This document shows, piece after piece, positions 9,537-19,915 of a DNA stretch of 64,000 bases (positions are counted from its first letter, which is position 1; every line of letters begins with the position of its first letter). A program made the position numbers and the translations under genes. Origin of the DNA: Clavibacter tessellarius (lineage in GTDB: Bacteria; Actinomycetota; Actinomycetes; Actinomycetales; Microbacteriaceae). Where the stretch lies: positions 17,067 to 81,066 of the forward strand of contig NZ_LQXA01000005.1 in assembly GCF_001618005.1 (NCBI RefSeq), given 5' to 3'. Below the pieces are notes generated by a model. That model had not been told where the DNA came from. It did not search any database and saw nothing but the letters and a program-made list of their open reading frames with translations.

Positions 9537-10316
9537 ATGAACCGCTCACTGCCCGCCCGCGCCCTCGTCGGGGCGCTCGTCCTCGGCGGCAGCGTCCTCG
9601 CCGCGGCACCCGCCCAGGCCGCTGCCGGGGACACCTACTACTCGGTCCCCTTCAACGACTCGCTGATCGTCGAGTCCCCCGTCTCCGCCGACGTCCCCGG
9701 GATCGGCTACGCGACCTTCGCGGAGTGGAAGGCCGACGGCTTCCCGCGTCCCGTCCCCGCGGCCGTCGCCTACCGCCTCCTCCCCTGGGACAGCACCGTC
9801 TTCGCCGATGTGATGGGCACGCACTCCGGCCTCACGGCGGTGCTGACCGGCACCGAGTGGCGGCGCGCCGGATCGCCGGCGCCGACGCGGGGCGCGCTGC
9901 CGTTCTCCTCCACCGTCGTCCAGTACCCGACGTCCGACGAGCTGCTCGTGCGCACCGGCACGCTCTGGGGTTCGGATGCCGCCGAGTGGCACACGCTGAC
10001 CTTCGCCGAGTGGCGCACCCTCGGCTACCCGGCGGTCGACCGCCGTGAGGCCGTCGGCTTCTCGAAGCTCTCCTGGCTCGGCACGATCGTCGGCCCGGAT
10101 CCCCTCACGGGCGAGCAGACCGCGATCTCCTACGACACGTGGCTCGACGCCGGCCGTCCGACGCCGAAGGTCGTCCCGTCCTTCCCGAACGACAGGTACT
10201 GCTCCGCGCGGGGCAGCTCGGAGATCCGCTACGTCGGCCTCGCGGCTCCCCGGGGCGTCGCGCTGACGTTCCGCCAGTGGACCGCCGCCGGCTCGCCGAA
10301 GCCGACCGTCTGCTGA
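9537..10316 (+). CDS. Secreted five-repeat protein B (unknown function)
   Basis: A 259-residue paralogue of the preceding gene, same architecture: signal peptide (VGALVLGGSVLAAAPAQA), a mature start GDTYYSVPFNDSL, and five W-(x)3-G-x-P-x-P repeats with Trp at 64, 108, 159, 202 and 248. The C-terminal repeat again carries two Cys (222 and 259). ATG 9537 is chosen over 9489 because GGAAGG lies just upstream and the signal peptide then starts normally. No named domain is recognised. Alternating SxLxW strands suggest a beta-rich extracellular protein, which is inference only. Confidence 0.83.
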   Translation: MNRSLPARALVGALVLGGSVLAAAPAQAAAGDTYYSVPFNDSLIVESPVSADVPGIGYATFAEWKADGFPRPVPAAVAYRLLPWDSTVFADVMGTHSGLTAVLTGTEWRRAGSPAPTRGALPFSSTVVQYPTSDELLVRTGTLWGSDAAEWHTLTFAEWRTLGYPAVDRREAVGFSKLSWLGTIVGPDPLTGEQTAISYDTWLDAGRPTPKVVPSFPNDRYCSARGSSEIRYVGLAAPRGVALTFRQWTAAGSPKPTVC

Positions 10317-10330
10317 CCTGCTCCGCACGC

Positions 10331-10366
10331 GACGCGCCCCCTGCCTCGAGAGGCAGGGGGCGCGTC
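10331..10366. terminator. Terminator between secreted protein B gene and lepA
   Basis: A perfect 16-bp stem (10331-10346 with 10351-10366) with a CGAG loop. It lies between two convergent genes and so can serve both strands. It resembles the hairpin after the paralogue in loop and arm style. Confidence 0.85.
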
Positions 10367-10381
10367 GTGCGTGGGGGGCGG

Positions 10382-12229
<1,848 letters not shown>

Positions 12230-12314
12230 GCGTTCCTCAAGGTCGAGCGGGTGGGGCGGTCCGACGATCATCCCATGGCGGGGCGGTCCGGCCGGTCCGA
12301 GCGCCGGCGCCGGG

Positions 12315-12360
12315 GCCGGGCGCGGTCCCTGCCCGCGGAGGAGCAGGGACCGGGCCCGGC
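12315..12360. terminator. Hairpin downstream of the TIGR01777 gene
   Basis: A 9-bp inner stem (12324-12332 with 12343-12351) is extended by a 7-bp outer stem (12315-12321 with 12354-12360). It lies just past the stop of the leftward-reading epimerase gene, so it probably ends that unit before lepA. Confidence 0.75.
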
Positions 12361-12367
12361 GACGGGA

Positions 12368-13345
12368 TCAGCGGCGGACGATGTCGGCGACCGCCGCGCC
12401 GAGCTCCGGCCACCGGAACCGGTAGCCCGCGGCCTCCAGCGTCTCCGGGACGACCCAGCGGCTCTTGAGGACGAGCTCGGGCTCGGTGCGGAACAGCCAC
12501 ATGCCCGCCTCGAGCATCCACCGGTTCGCGGCGAGGCCGACCGGCATGCGGACGGCGTGGCGCAGCACCTTCATCAGCCGCCGGTTGGTGACGGGCGCGG
12601 GGCTCGACGCGTTGACCGGGCCCTCGATCGTCGGGGTGTCGCGCACGAAGCGGATGATCCCCACGAAGTCGTCGATGTGCAGCCAGCTGAAGACCTGGCG
12701 GCCGTTCGTCGGCTGGAAGACGTGGTGCGCGCCCGCCCGGATGCGCGACGGGCGCCCCGGGAACCGCCCGTCGAGCTGCGGCCCGCCGAGGCCGAAGCGC
12801 GCGAGGCCGAGGAGCGGCTGGAGCGCGCCGTCCCGTCCGAGGACGATCGCGATGCGCAGCGCGACGCGACGCGTGGACGGCAGATCCGGCGCGAAGAACG
12901 CGCGCTCCCAGGCGCGGCCCACCGACGGCGAGAAGTCGTCGCCGAGCTCCCCCGTCGACTCGGTCTGCGGCCCGTCGGTCGCGTGCCGGTACACCGTGGC
13001 GGTCGAGGCGTTGATCCACACGGGCACGGGGGCCACGCTGTCCTGGATCGCGCGTCCGAGCTCGGCGGTCGTCTCCACGCGCGAGCGCAGGATCTCCCGG
13101 CGGTTCGCCACGCCGTAGCGGCAGTTCACGCTCTTGCCCGCGAGGTTCACGAGGAGGTCGGCGCCGTCGAGGAGGCGGCGGATCCCCTCGGCGTCGCCCC
13201 AGCGCGCGTCCGCTCCCGCGCGTCCCATGGTGCGGACGCGGTAGCCCTCCTCCGTCAGCTCGCGGACGAGGACCTGCCCGATGAAGCCGGACGCGCCCGC
13301 GACCACCGCGGTGCGCGGGGCGCCCGGCCCCGGCGCGTCGCTCAC
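12368..13345 (-). CDS. TIGR01777 family NAD(P)-dependent epimerase-like protein
   Basis: A 325-residue extended short-chain dehydrogenase of the SDR39U1/TIGR01777 family. The Rossmann motif is GASGFIGQVL. Also seen are LVNLAGKSVNCRY, the INASTATVYRH region, and the C-terminal WVVPETLEAAGYRFRWP typical of the family's DUF1731 tail. Function is not firmly assigned in bacteria. GTG 13345 overlaps the stop of the upstream amidohydrolase by four bases (GTGA), indicating coupling. It ends at a strong hairpin. Confidence 0.9.
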   Translation of the reverse strand: MSDAPGPGAPRTAVVAGASGFIGQVLVRELTEEGYRVRTMGRAGADARWGDAEGIRRLLDGADLLVNLAGKSVNCRYGVANRREILRSRVETTAELGRAIQDSVAPVPVWINASTATVYRHATDGPQTESTGELGDDFSPSVGRAWERAFFAPDLPSTRRVALRIAIVLGRDGALQPLLGLARFGLGGPQLDGRFPGRPSRIRAGAHHVFQPTNGRQVFSWLHIDDFVGIIRFVRDTPTIEGPVNASSPAPVTNRRLMKVLRHAVRMPVGLAANRWMLEAGMWLFRTEPELVLKSRWVVPETLEAAGYRFRWPELGAAVADIVRR

Positions 13346-14604
13346 GCGCCGAAGCGCGTGCGGCGCTCGACCGTCGTGCCGACGCCGTCGGCCCAGGTGT
13401 AGACCGTGTCGCCGCCGATGATGACGTGCTCGGCGCGCGACCGCACGTCGAGCGGGTCGCCCGACCAGATCACGACGTCGGCGTCGAGGCCCGGCGTGAG
13501 CGCGCCGACGCGGTGGTCGAGGCGGAGGATGGCGGCGGGGTTCGCGGTGATCGCCCGCAGCGCGATGTCCGCCGGCAGGCCGTCCTTCACCGCGAAGGAC
13601 GCCTGGTGCACCAGGAAGTCGATGGGCACGACGGGCGCGTCCGTCGTGATCGCCACGAGGACGCCCGCCCGGTGCAGGGCCGCGAGGTTCGCGACGGCGC
13701 GGTCGCGGAGCTCGACCTTGGAGCGCGAGGTGATCATGGGCCCGAAGATGACGGGGATGCCGCGCTCGGCGAGCACGTCCGCGATCTTGTCGCCCTCGGT
13801 GCCGTGGTTGACCACGAGGCGGTAGCCGAACTCGTCGGCGAGGCGGATCGCGGTGGCGATGTCGTCGTGGCGGTGCGTGTGCTGGTCCCAGGCGAGCTCC
13901 CCGTCGAGGACGCGCACGAGCGTCTCCTTGCCGAGGTCGCGGGAGAAGGGCGTGCCCTCCTTCGCCGCGTGGTCGCGGGCGGCGCGGTAGTCCTCGGCGT
14001 CGCGGAAGGCCCGGCGGATCACCATGGCGACGCCCAGGCGCGTCGACGGCGTGCGGTCCTTGGAGCCGTAGACGCGCTTCGGGTTCTCGCCGAGCGCGCT
14101 CTTGACGCTCACGGAGTCGCTCACGAGCTGCTCGTCGATGGTGCGGCCGCCCCACGACTTGATGGCGACGGACTGGCCGCCGATCGGGTTGCCCGAGCCG
14201 GGCTTCACGACGATGGTCGTGACGCCGCCCTTGAGCGCGTCGCGGAAGCCCTCGTCGTCGATGTCGATGGCGTCGATCGCGCGCACCGACGACATGTCGG
14301 GGTCGGTCATCTCGTTGGTGTCGTCGCCCGCGGGGCCGTTGGCCTCCTCGTGGATGCCCACGTGGCCGTGCGCCTCGACGAAGCCGGGGAGGACCCAGCG
14401 GCCGGCGGCGTCGATCACGGTCGCGTCCGCGGGGACCTCGACGTCGGCGGCCGGGCCGACCGCGGCGACGAGGCCGTCGCGGAGGAGGACGGTGCCGCCG
14501 GGGATCGGGGCGCCGTCGACGGGGACGACGTGGCCTCCGGTGATGGCGGTGACGGTGGATGCGGAGGCGCGGACGGGGGCGGTGGGATCTGCGGGGAGGG
14601 CCAT
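13342..14604 (-). CDS. Amidohydrolase (imidazolonepropionase-like)
   Basis: A 420-residue TIM-barrel metal-dependent hydrolase. Metal-site signatures are GFVEAHGHVGIHEE (HxH), the HTHRHDD and VVNHGTEGD histidines and the Asp in AITTDAPVVP; the ending GLDADVVIWSGDPLDVRS is the usual beta-sandwich return. It resembles the amidohydrolases with a preceding GGDDTNEMTDP-type loop that are annotated as imidazolonepropionase-like, but no hut genes are nearby, so the substrate is open. It is translationally coupled to the TIGR01777 gene. Confidence 0.88.
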   Translation of the reverse strand: MALPADPTAPVRASASTVTAITGGHVVPVDGAPIPGGTVLLRDGLVAAVGPAADVEVPADATVIDAAGRWVLPGFVEAHGHVGIHEEANGPAGDDTNEMTDPDMSSVRAIDAIDIDDEGFRDALKGGVTTIVVKPGSGNPIGGQSVAIKSWGGRTIDEQLVSDSVSVKSALGENPKRVYGSKDRTPSTRLGVAMVIRRAFRDAEDYRAARDHAAKEGTPFSRDLGKETLVRVLDGELAWDQHTHRHDDIATAIRLADEFGYRLVVNHGTEGDKIADVLAERGIPVIFGPMITSRSKVELRDRAVANLAALHRAGVLVAITTDAPVVPIDFLVHQASFAVKDGLPADIALRAITANPAAILRLDHRVGALTPGLDADVVIWSGDPLDVRSRAEHVIIGGDTVYTWADGVGTTVERRTRFGA

Positions 14605-14708
14605 GCCCCGAGCCTAGGACGGCGGGGCGGCGGCGGCGGGGCGGCCGCGGCGCGTTCTGGCGGCCGCCGGGGACGGGGTCGCCGGAGGAGCCTCGGTAGG
14701 CTCGCGGG

Positions 14709-15227
14709 ATGGGCATCCCCGACTTCATCGTGTCGCTCCGCGAGCGGATCGGCACGGAGCCCCTGTGGCTGTCCGGCGTGACCGCGGTGATCCTCGACGG
14801 CCCGCGCGTGCTCCTCGTCCGCCGCGGCGACACCGGCGGGTGGGCGCCCGTCACGGGGATCCTCGATCCCGGCGAGGAGCCCGCCGTCGGCGCCGCGCGG
14901 GAGGCCGCCGAGGAGACGGGCGTGGAGATCGAGGTCGAGCGGCTCGTCTCCGTGGGCACCACCGGCGAGATCACCTACCCCAACGGCGACCGCGCGAGCT
15001 ACCTCGACCTGACCTTCCGCTGCCGCTACGTGGGCGGCGAGGCGCACGTCGCCGACGACGAGTCGCTCGACGTGGGCTGGTGGCCGGTGGACGCCCTCCC
15101 GGACATGCCCGCGGACCTCCGCCAGCGCATCCTGGACGCCGTCGACGACCTGCCCGAGGCCCGCTTCGTGCGTCCGGGCGAGCGCTCCCCGTGGGCGGAC
15201 GGCGACGCGCGGGGCTCGGGCGCCTGA
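14709..15227 (+). CDS. NUDIX hydrolase
   Basis: A 172-residue protein with a complete Nudix box, GILDPGEEPAVGAAREAAEE followed by TGVE, near residues 54-77. A preceding strand AVILDGPRVLLVRRGDTGGW and the ending DVGWWPVDALPDMP resemble diphosphatases acting on nucleotide sugars or dinucleotides; the substrate is unknown. It diverges from the amidohydrolase. Its stop overlaps the proposed -35 box of rpsT. Confidence 0.9.
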   Translation: MGIPDFIVSLRERIGTEPLWLSGVTAVILDGPRVLLVRRGDTGGWAPVTGILDPGEEPAVGAAREAAEETGVEIEVERLVSVGTTGEITYPNGDRASYLDLTFRCRYVGGEAHVADDESLDVGWWPVDALPDMPADLRQRILDAVDDLPEARFVRPGERSPWADGDARGSGA

Positions 15228-15362
15228 TTTCCTGGCCGCGACCTGGTATCGTCGCCTGTTGGCTTGCGTGTGATCCTCCCCGATCACGCGGTATCGCCGC
15301 AGGCGCCCTCTCTCGCTGAGCGGCAACTCATCTGACGAAAAATCGAACGGAAGACATAACAC
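15224..15362 (+). promoter_or_regulatory. rpsT promoter and structured leader
   Basis: A plausible promoter has CTGATT at 15224 and TATCGT at 15247, 17 bases apart. The leader carries a hairpin with arms GTGATC (15270-15275) and GATCAC (15282-15287); CGCCTG (15253) and CAGGCG (15300) could close a longer stem if transcription starts early enough. A GGAAG ribosome binding site precedes the GTG start. A leader structure could allow S20 autoregulation, but this is inference. Confidence 0.45.
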
Positions 15363-15626
15363 GTGGCAAACATCAAGTCGCAGATCAAGCGCATCGGCAC
15401 GAACAAGAAGGCTCAGGAGCGCAACAAGGCCGTCAAGAGCGAGCTGAAGACGGCGATCCGCTCGGTCAAGACCGCCATCACGGCGGGCGACAAGGACGCG
15501 GCCGTCAAGGCCGTCAGCCTCGCCGGCAAGAAGCTCGACAAGGCCGCCAGCAAGGGCGTCATCCACAAGAACCAGGCCGCGAACCGCAAGGGCGCGATCG
15601 CCAAGCAGGTCGCCAAGATCGGCTGA
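15363..15626 (+). CDS. rpsT: 30S ribosomal protein S20
   Basis: An 87-residue, Lys/Ala-rich helical protein with the S20 start [20 protein letters not shown] and the ending [19 protein letters not shown]. It binds 16S rRNA in the body of the small subunit. The start codon is GTG. It is the only housekeeping gene here read rightwards between holA and lepA, an arrangement common in actinobacteria, and it has its own promoter region and a strong terminator. Confidence 0.98.
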   Translation: MANIKSQIKRIGTNKKAQERNKAVKSELKTAIRSVKTAITAGDKDAAVKAVSLAGKKLDKAASKGVIHKNQAANRKGAIAKQVAKIG

Positions 15627-15639
15627 CCTCGCCGCACCG

Positions 15640-15680
15640 CACGACGAAGGGCCCCGCTTTCCGCGGGGCCCTTCGTCGTG
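15640..15680. terminator. Bidirectional terminator rpsT/holA
   Basis: An 18-bp stem (15640-15657 with 15663-15680) closes a five-base loop TTTCC, 14 bases after the rpsT stop. It can also stop transcription from holA on the other strand. Confidence 0.9.
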
Positions 15681-15694
15681 CTCGGCGCGATGCC

Positions 15695-15800
15695 GATGGG
15701 CGGCCTCAGGGGCGGTCCTGATGGGCGGCCTCAGGCGCGGTCCGCGTCGTGGTCTCAGTCGCGGTCCCCGTCGCGGCCCACGCCGTGGTCTCAGTCGCGG
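15695..15800. repeat. Two families of short direct repeats at the holA 3' end
   Basis: Unit 1 is 25 bases long (15695-15719 and 15720-15744, two mismatches). Unit 2 is 16 bases, GTGGTCTCAGTCGCGG, at 15749-15764 and 15785-15800. The right copy of unit 2 contains the holA stop codon and its last two codons. The repeats fill the gap between the terminator and holA. Confidence 0.85.
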
Positions 15801-16819
15801 CCGCGGGAGGCGACCGTGCGGACCATGCGCTCGAGCGAGTAGACCGCGTCGCGTCCGCCGCCCTTGACCTGCGCGTCCGCCTCGGCCAGGGCCTCCACGG
15901 CGCGGCCCAGGCCCTCGTCGTCCCAGAGCTGCAGGTCGCGCCGGGCGCGGTCCACCTGCCACGGCGCCATGCCGAGCTTCGAGGCGAGCTGGCCGGACGG
16001 GCCGGAGACGCCGGAGACCTTCGCCATGGTGCGGATCTTCATGGCGAAGGCGGCGATGAGCGGCACCGGATCCGCCCCCGAGGTGAGCGCGTGCCGGAGG
16101 AGCACGAGGGCCTCGCCGCGGCGACCGGCGATGGCGGAGTCGGCGACCGCGAACGCGTTGATCTCCACCCGGCCGCCGTAGTACTCGTCGACCGTGACCT
16201 CGGTGATCTCGTGCGCCGTGTCGGAGATGAGCTGCTGGCACGCGGACGCGAGCTCGCTGACGTCGTCCTGGAACGCGGCGACGAGCTGGCGCACGGCGCC
16301 CGGCGTGATGGACCGCTTGGCCGCCCGGAACTCGGCGACCGCGAAGTCGTGCTTCTCGCTGTCCTTCTTCAGCTCCGCGCAGACGACCTCGATGCCGCCG
16401 CCCGTGCCCGCGCGCACCGCGTCGAGCAGCTTCTTGCCGCGCACTCCCCCGGCGTGCCGGAGCACGACGTAGGTGTCGTCGGCCGGGGACTCGAGGTAGG
16501 CGACGGCGTCGAGCAAGAACTGGTCGGAGCACTTCTCCACGTTGACCACGCGGATGAGCCGCGGCTCCGCGAACAGCGACGGGCTGGCCAGCGTGATGAG
16601 CTCCCCAGGGGCGTAGGAGTCGGCCTCGATGTCGGACACCTCGATGCTCGGATCCTCCGCGGTGAGGATGTCGCGGAGGCGCCGGATGGCCCGGACCGCG
16701 AGGAGCGCCTCCGTGCCGGAGACGAGCACGATGGGGGCGGGGCGGACGGCATCCCACGCGAGCTGCGGGATGGCCGCGGACGCCTTCGCGGCGGTGCCGC
16801 GGGTGGTCCTGGTCGCCAT
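15791..16819 (-). CDS. holA: DNA polymerase III delta subunit
   Basis: A 342-residue clamp-loader delta subunit. Family features visible are PIVLVSGTEALLAVRAIRRL near residues 28-47, SLFAEPRLIRVVNVE, the Q/RIxxA(F)-like IAAFAMKIRTM, and the AKVSGVSGPSGQLASKLGM(A)PWQVDRAR segment near the C-terminus. ATG 16819 is chosen because it starts a normal-length N-terminus; the longer open frame overlaps comEC and is not coding. It lies 62 bases downstream of comEC on the same strand, as is usual for the comEA-comEC-holA operon. Confidence 0.94.
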   Translation of the reverse strand: MATRTTRGTAAKASAAIPQLAWDAVRPAPIVLVSGTEALLAVRAIRRLRDILTAEDPSIEVSDIEADSYAPGELITLASPSLFAEPRLIRVVNVEKCSDQFLLDAVAYLESPADDTYVVLRHAGGVRGKKLLDAVRAGTGGGIEVVCAELKKDSEKHDFAVAEFRAAKRSITPGAVRQLVAAFQDDVSELASACQQLISDTAHEITEVTVDEYYGGRVEINAFAVADSAIAGRRGEALVLLRHALTSGADPVPLIAAFAMKIRTMAKVSGVSGPSGQLASKLGMAPWQVDRARRDLQLWDDEGLGRAVEALAEADAQVKGGGRDAVYSLERMVRTVASRGRD

Positions 16820-16881
16820 GCGGGTCCTTCCGGGCGGGGTGGAGTGGTCGGCCGCGGTCGGGTGCCGCGAGCGGATCCAGG

Positions 16882-18717
16882 TTAGCCGTCGGGTGGGACA
16901 TCGGCCGTCCCCGGGCGCACGCCGTGCACGGGCGGCGGGCCCGCCGACGACGGGGCTGCGGGCGGGGCCGGGCCGGGAGTGACGGCGGTCCCGGCGCGGC
17001 GCTCCCCCGGCCCGCGTCCGAGCGCGAGCGCCGCGACCGCCAGCGCGCTGGCCAGCGTGAGCGCGACGACGCCGCCCAAGCCGGTGGGCCACGGGACCCG
17101 CCCCCACGGCAGCTCCGACATGACCCGGGCGACGGCCGCGATCCACGAGGACGGCAGCCAGGCGAGCCGCAGCGCCAATCCCCCCGCGGCCGGCCAGATC
17201 GGCAGCAGGACGCACGCGGCGAGCCCCGCGACGGTGGCGGGCGCCGCCGCGGGCTCGGCGAGGAGGTTCGCGAGCACGCCGTGGACGGGCAGTCCCGGCT
17301 GCAGCACCAGCAGGACCGGCTGGCAGGCGACCTGCGCGGCGACGGGGACGGCGAGCCCCTCGGCCAGGCGACGCGGCATCCCTCGCGCGAGGCGGTCGGC
17401 GAGCGGTGGCGCGAGCACGAGCAGACCCGCCGTGGCCAGCACGCTCAGCGCGAAGCCGAGGTCCCGAGCCAGCCAGGGATCGCCCACGAGGAGGATGACC
17501 ACCGCGAGGGCGAGCGCGGGCAGACCGCGTGAGGGGCGGCCGGTGACGGTGGACACGATGAGCACCGCGGCCATGACGGCCGCGCGCAGCACGCTCGGCT
17601 GCGGGGTGACGAGCACGACGAACGCGGCGAGGGCCCCCACCGCGGCGACGGCGCGGGCCGGCCGCCGCAGCCCGACGGCGGCGGCCAGCGCGAGCACGAT
17701 GCCCACGATGACCGCGCAGTTGGCGCCGGAGACGGCTGTGAGGTGCGTCAGGGAGGTGTCCTTCATGGTCTGCGCGAGCTCCGCGGGGACGGCGGACACG
17801 TCGCCGATGGCGAGCCCGGGGAGCAGACGCGCTCCCGGCCCGGGCAGCTCGGACGCGGCGCGCGTCAGTTCCCGGCGCAGGCCGTCGGCGACGGCGAGCG
17901 GGCCGTCGGGCCGGGCGATCTGCTCGAGGCCGCCGCGGGCGAGGAGCAGGTAGGCCGCCTGGTCGCCCGCTTCCGCGGCTCGCACCGCCGCGGTCAGCCG
18001 GATCGTCGACCCCACCCCGGGTCGCGCGCCGCCCACGGCGGCGGCGGGCGCGAAGACGACCACGGGGACGGGCGCCGACGGGGTCACCGTGACGTCGGCG
18101 GCCCGACCGGGCGCCTGCCCGCCGACGTGGATGACGCGGAGGCGGCCGACGATCCGGACCCGGGCGGGTGCGGCGGACGCGCCCGACGCGCGCCCCGCCA
18201 CCGGGGCGGGCGACTCGTCGAGGACGACGTCGGCGACGACCATCCCGGCGGCGGCCGCCGCGGCCTCGAGCTCGACGGGATGGCGCAGCGGCTCGCGGGC
18301 GGCCGCCGCGCCGAGGAGCATCGCCGCCACGCCCGCGGCGACCGCCAGGCCGGCCGCGCCTCGGAGCATCCCGGGCGGGGATGAGGTGGGACCCCGGGAT
18401 GCGCGCCGCGATCCGCGCCCGGGTGGGGCCGGTCGGGCGCCGCGCTCGTCACATCGGGACCGCCGCGCCGCGGCCACCGACGCCAGCGCGAGCGCAGCGG
18501 CCAGCGCCGCGGCGAGGACCGCGGCCGGAGCGGCGGACCCGCGGACGCCGATCGCCACGGCCGTCGCGCACCAGCCGACCCCCGCCGGGATGGCGAGCCG
18601 CAGGTCGAGCGGCGTCGCGGCGGCGGCTGCTCGCGCCCGATCACGGCCGCCCCGGACGTCACGAGGGCCACGGGCGGGGCGGTCGCGCGCGGTCGGGTCC
18701 GCTCGGCGGGGCGTCAC
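16882..18717 (-). CDS. comEC: ComEC/Rec2-type DNA uptake channel, no metallo-beta-lactamase domain
   Basis: A 611-residue polytopic membrane protein. The N-terminal third has an OB-like segment (GSTIRLTAAVRAAEAGDQAAY). The competence domain then contains SLTHLTAVSGANCAV, VTPQPSVLRAAVMA, GDPWLARDLGFALSVLATAGL and LPVHGVLANLLAEPAAAP, all conserved ComEC motifs. It stops shortly after the last membrane segments with a Pro-rich tail; no HxHxDH metallo-beta-lactamase domain follows. GTG 18717 is chosen because it overlaps the comEA stop by four bases (GTGA). ComEC forms the inner-membrane channel for transforming DNA. Confidence 0.9.
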   Translation of the reverse strand: MTPRRADPTARDRPARGPRDVRGGRDRARAAAAATPLDLRLAIPAGVGWCATAVAIGVRGSAAPAAVLAAALAAALALASVAAARRSRCDERGARPAPPGRGSRRASRGPTSSPPGMLRGAAGLAVAAGVAAMLLGAAAAREPLRHPVELEAAAAAAGMVVADVVLDESPAPVAGRASGASAAPARVRIVGRLRVIHVGGQAPGRAADVTVTPSAPVPVVVFAPAAAVGGARPGVGSTIRLTAAVRAAEAGDQAAYLLLARGGLEQIARPDGPLAVADGLRRELTRAASELPGPGARLLPGLAIGDVSAVPAELAQTMKDTSLTHLTAVSGANCAVIVGIVLALAAAVGLRRPARAVAAVGALAAFVVLVTPQPSVLRAAVMAAVLIVSTVTGRPSRGLPALALAVVILLVGDPWLARDLGFALSVLATAGLLVLAPPLADRLARGMPRRLAEGLAVPVAAQVACQPVLLVLQPGLPVHGVLANLLAEPAAAPATVAGLAACVLLPIWPAAGGLALRLAWLPSSWIAAVARVMSELPWGRVPWPTGLGGVVALTLASALAVAALALGRGPGERRAGTAVTPGPAPPAAPSSAGPPPVHGVRPGTADVPPDG

Positions 18718-19775
18718 ACCCGCACCAGGGGCGTCAGCGAGGCGAGCGTCCGATCGCCGATGCCCGGCACGCGGCCGAGGTCGGCGACGCGCGCGAAGCG
18801 GCCGTGCGCGGATCGCCAGGCGATGATGCGCCCGGCGAGCGACGGGCCGACGCGCGGGAGCGTCTCCAGCTGCTCCGCTGTCGCGGTGTTGAGGTCGACG
18901 GGCGCGGACGGGGTCGCGCCGCCCGCGCTGCCGGCGGCCGCACCGGCGGGACCCGAGGCGGCGGCGGGAGGCGTCTCCCCCTGGCGCGGCACGACGAGCT
19001 GCTCGCCGTCGACGAGGACGCGCGCCAGGTTGACGCCCGCCGGATCCGCGCCGTCCGCGAGCCCGTGGGCTGCGGCGAGGGCGTCGACCACCCGACTCCC
19101 GGCCGCCAGCGGGTACAGGCCCGGAGAGACGACGGCGCCGACTACGTGGACGTAGACGGGGGCGGCGCCGGCGGTCCCGGAGCCGGAGCCGGATCCGGTG
19201 CCCGTGCCGTCGGCATCGGCTGCGCCCCCGGAGCGCGACACGGCATCCCCGGGATGGCCCGTCGTGCGGGGGGATCCGGCGTCGTCGGACCCGACGTCGG
19301 ACACGGTGCCACCCGCTGCCGACGCGTCGGCGGTGGCCGCTCCCTCCCCGTGCGAGGTCGCGCGGGGCGAGGCGGCCCCGGCTGCGTCGGAGCCGGGCGT
19401 CCCGGTCGCCTGGACGGCCGTGACGAGGATCGTGACGACCAGCGCGGCGGCCACGAGCACCGCGGCCGCCCCGACCCCCGTGCGCAGGCGGAACCGCGGA
19501 CGCCGCCCCACGAGGTCCGCCGGGAGCCGCGGCGCGGCGGCGCGCGTGCCCCGGTCCGCGGGGCGCGGCCGCGCGTCCTCGGCCGCGTCTGCGCGCGCAC
19601 CGAACGGGTCCTCCGCGTCGAACGGGTCCTCCGCCGGGAACCGATGCTCCGTATCGAACGGATCCTCCGCCGGGAACGGATCCTCGTCGGGTCCGCCCCA
19701 TCCCGTGGCGTCGCCCGCGGCGTCGCCGGGATCGTCGGCGGGGAGTGCGGGCCGGGAGGGGCGGTGGGAGCGCAT
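18714..19775 (-). CDS. comEA: ComEA-type helix-hairpin-helix DNA-binding protein
   Basis: A 353-residue protein. The acidic cytoplasmic N-terminus contains five 6-residue EDPF-like repeats (residues ~29-58). One membrane helix (VGAAAVLVAAALVVTILVTAV) follows, then a low-complexity Ala/Gly/Thr linker and an SLBB domain (VYVHVVGAVVSPGLYPL). The C-terminal helix-hairpin-helix pair is VDLNTATAEQLETLPRVGPS to VPGIGDRTLASLTPLV. It binds incoming DNA outside the membrane and hands it to ComEC. The N-terminus is longer than usual for ComEA. It overlaps comEC by four bases. Confidence 0.92.
   Translation of the reverse strand: MRSHRPSRPALPADDPGDAAGDATGWGGPDEDPFPAEDPFDTEHRFPAEDPFDAEDPFGARADAAEDARPRPADRGTRAAAPRLPADLVGRRPRFRLRTGVGAAAVLVAAALVVTILVTAVQATGTPGSDAAGAASPRATSHGEGAATADASAAGGTVSDVGSDDAGSPRTTGHPGDAVSRSGGAADADGTGTGSGSGSGTAGAAPVYVHVVGAVVSPGLYPLAAGSRVVDALAAAHGLADGADPAGVNLARVLVDGEQLVVPRQGETPPAAASGPAGAAAGSAGGATPSAPVDLNTATAEQLETLPRVGPSLAGRIIAWRSAHGRFARVADLGRVPGIGDRTLASLTPLVRV
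19602..19691. repeat. 18-bp in-frame minisatellite in comEA
   Basis: Five 18-base units starting GAACGG or GAACCG (19602, 19620, 19638, 19656, 19674) encode the EDPF-type hexapeptides of the ComEA cytoplasmic tail. Being in frame, copy-number changes would alter tail length without breaking the gene. Confidence 0.85.
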
Positions 19776-19862
19776 GCGCGCACGGTAGGCCGCGACGCCG
19801 GTGCGGACGATCCCGTGCGTCCGGGCTGGGGATCGTGCCCCGCGGCGGCCCCTGGGATGGAG

Positions 19863-19893
19863 CGAGGGCGGCCCGGGATCCGGACCGCCCTCG
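19863..19893 (-). terminator. leuS terminator
   Basis: A 9-bp stem (19863-19871 with 19885-19893, arm CGAGGGCGG) with a 13-base loop, about 20 bases past the leuS stop on the minus strand. Confidence 0.7.
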
Positions 19894-19915
19894 TTCCCGC
19901 GTGCGCGGCGACCCG

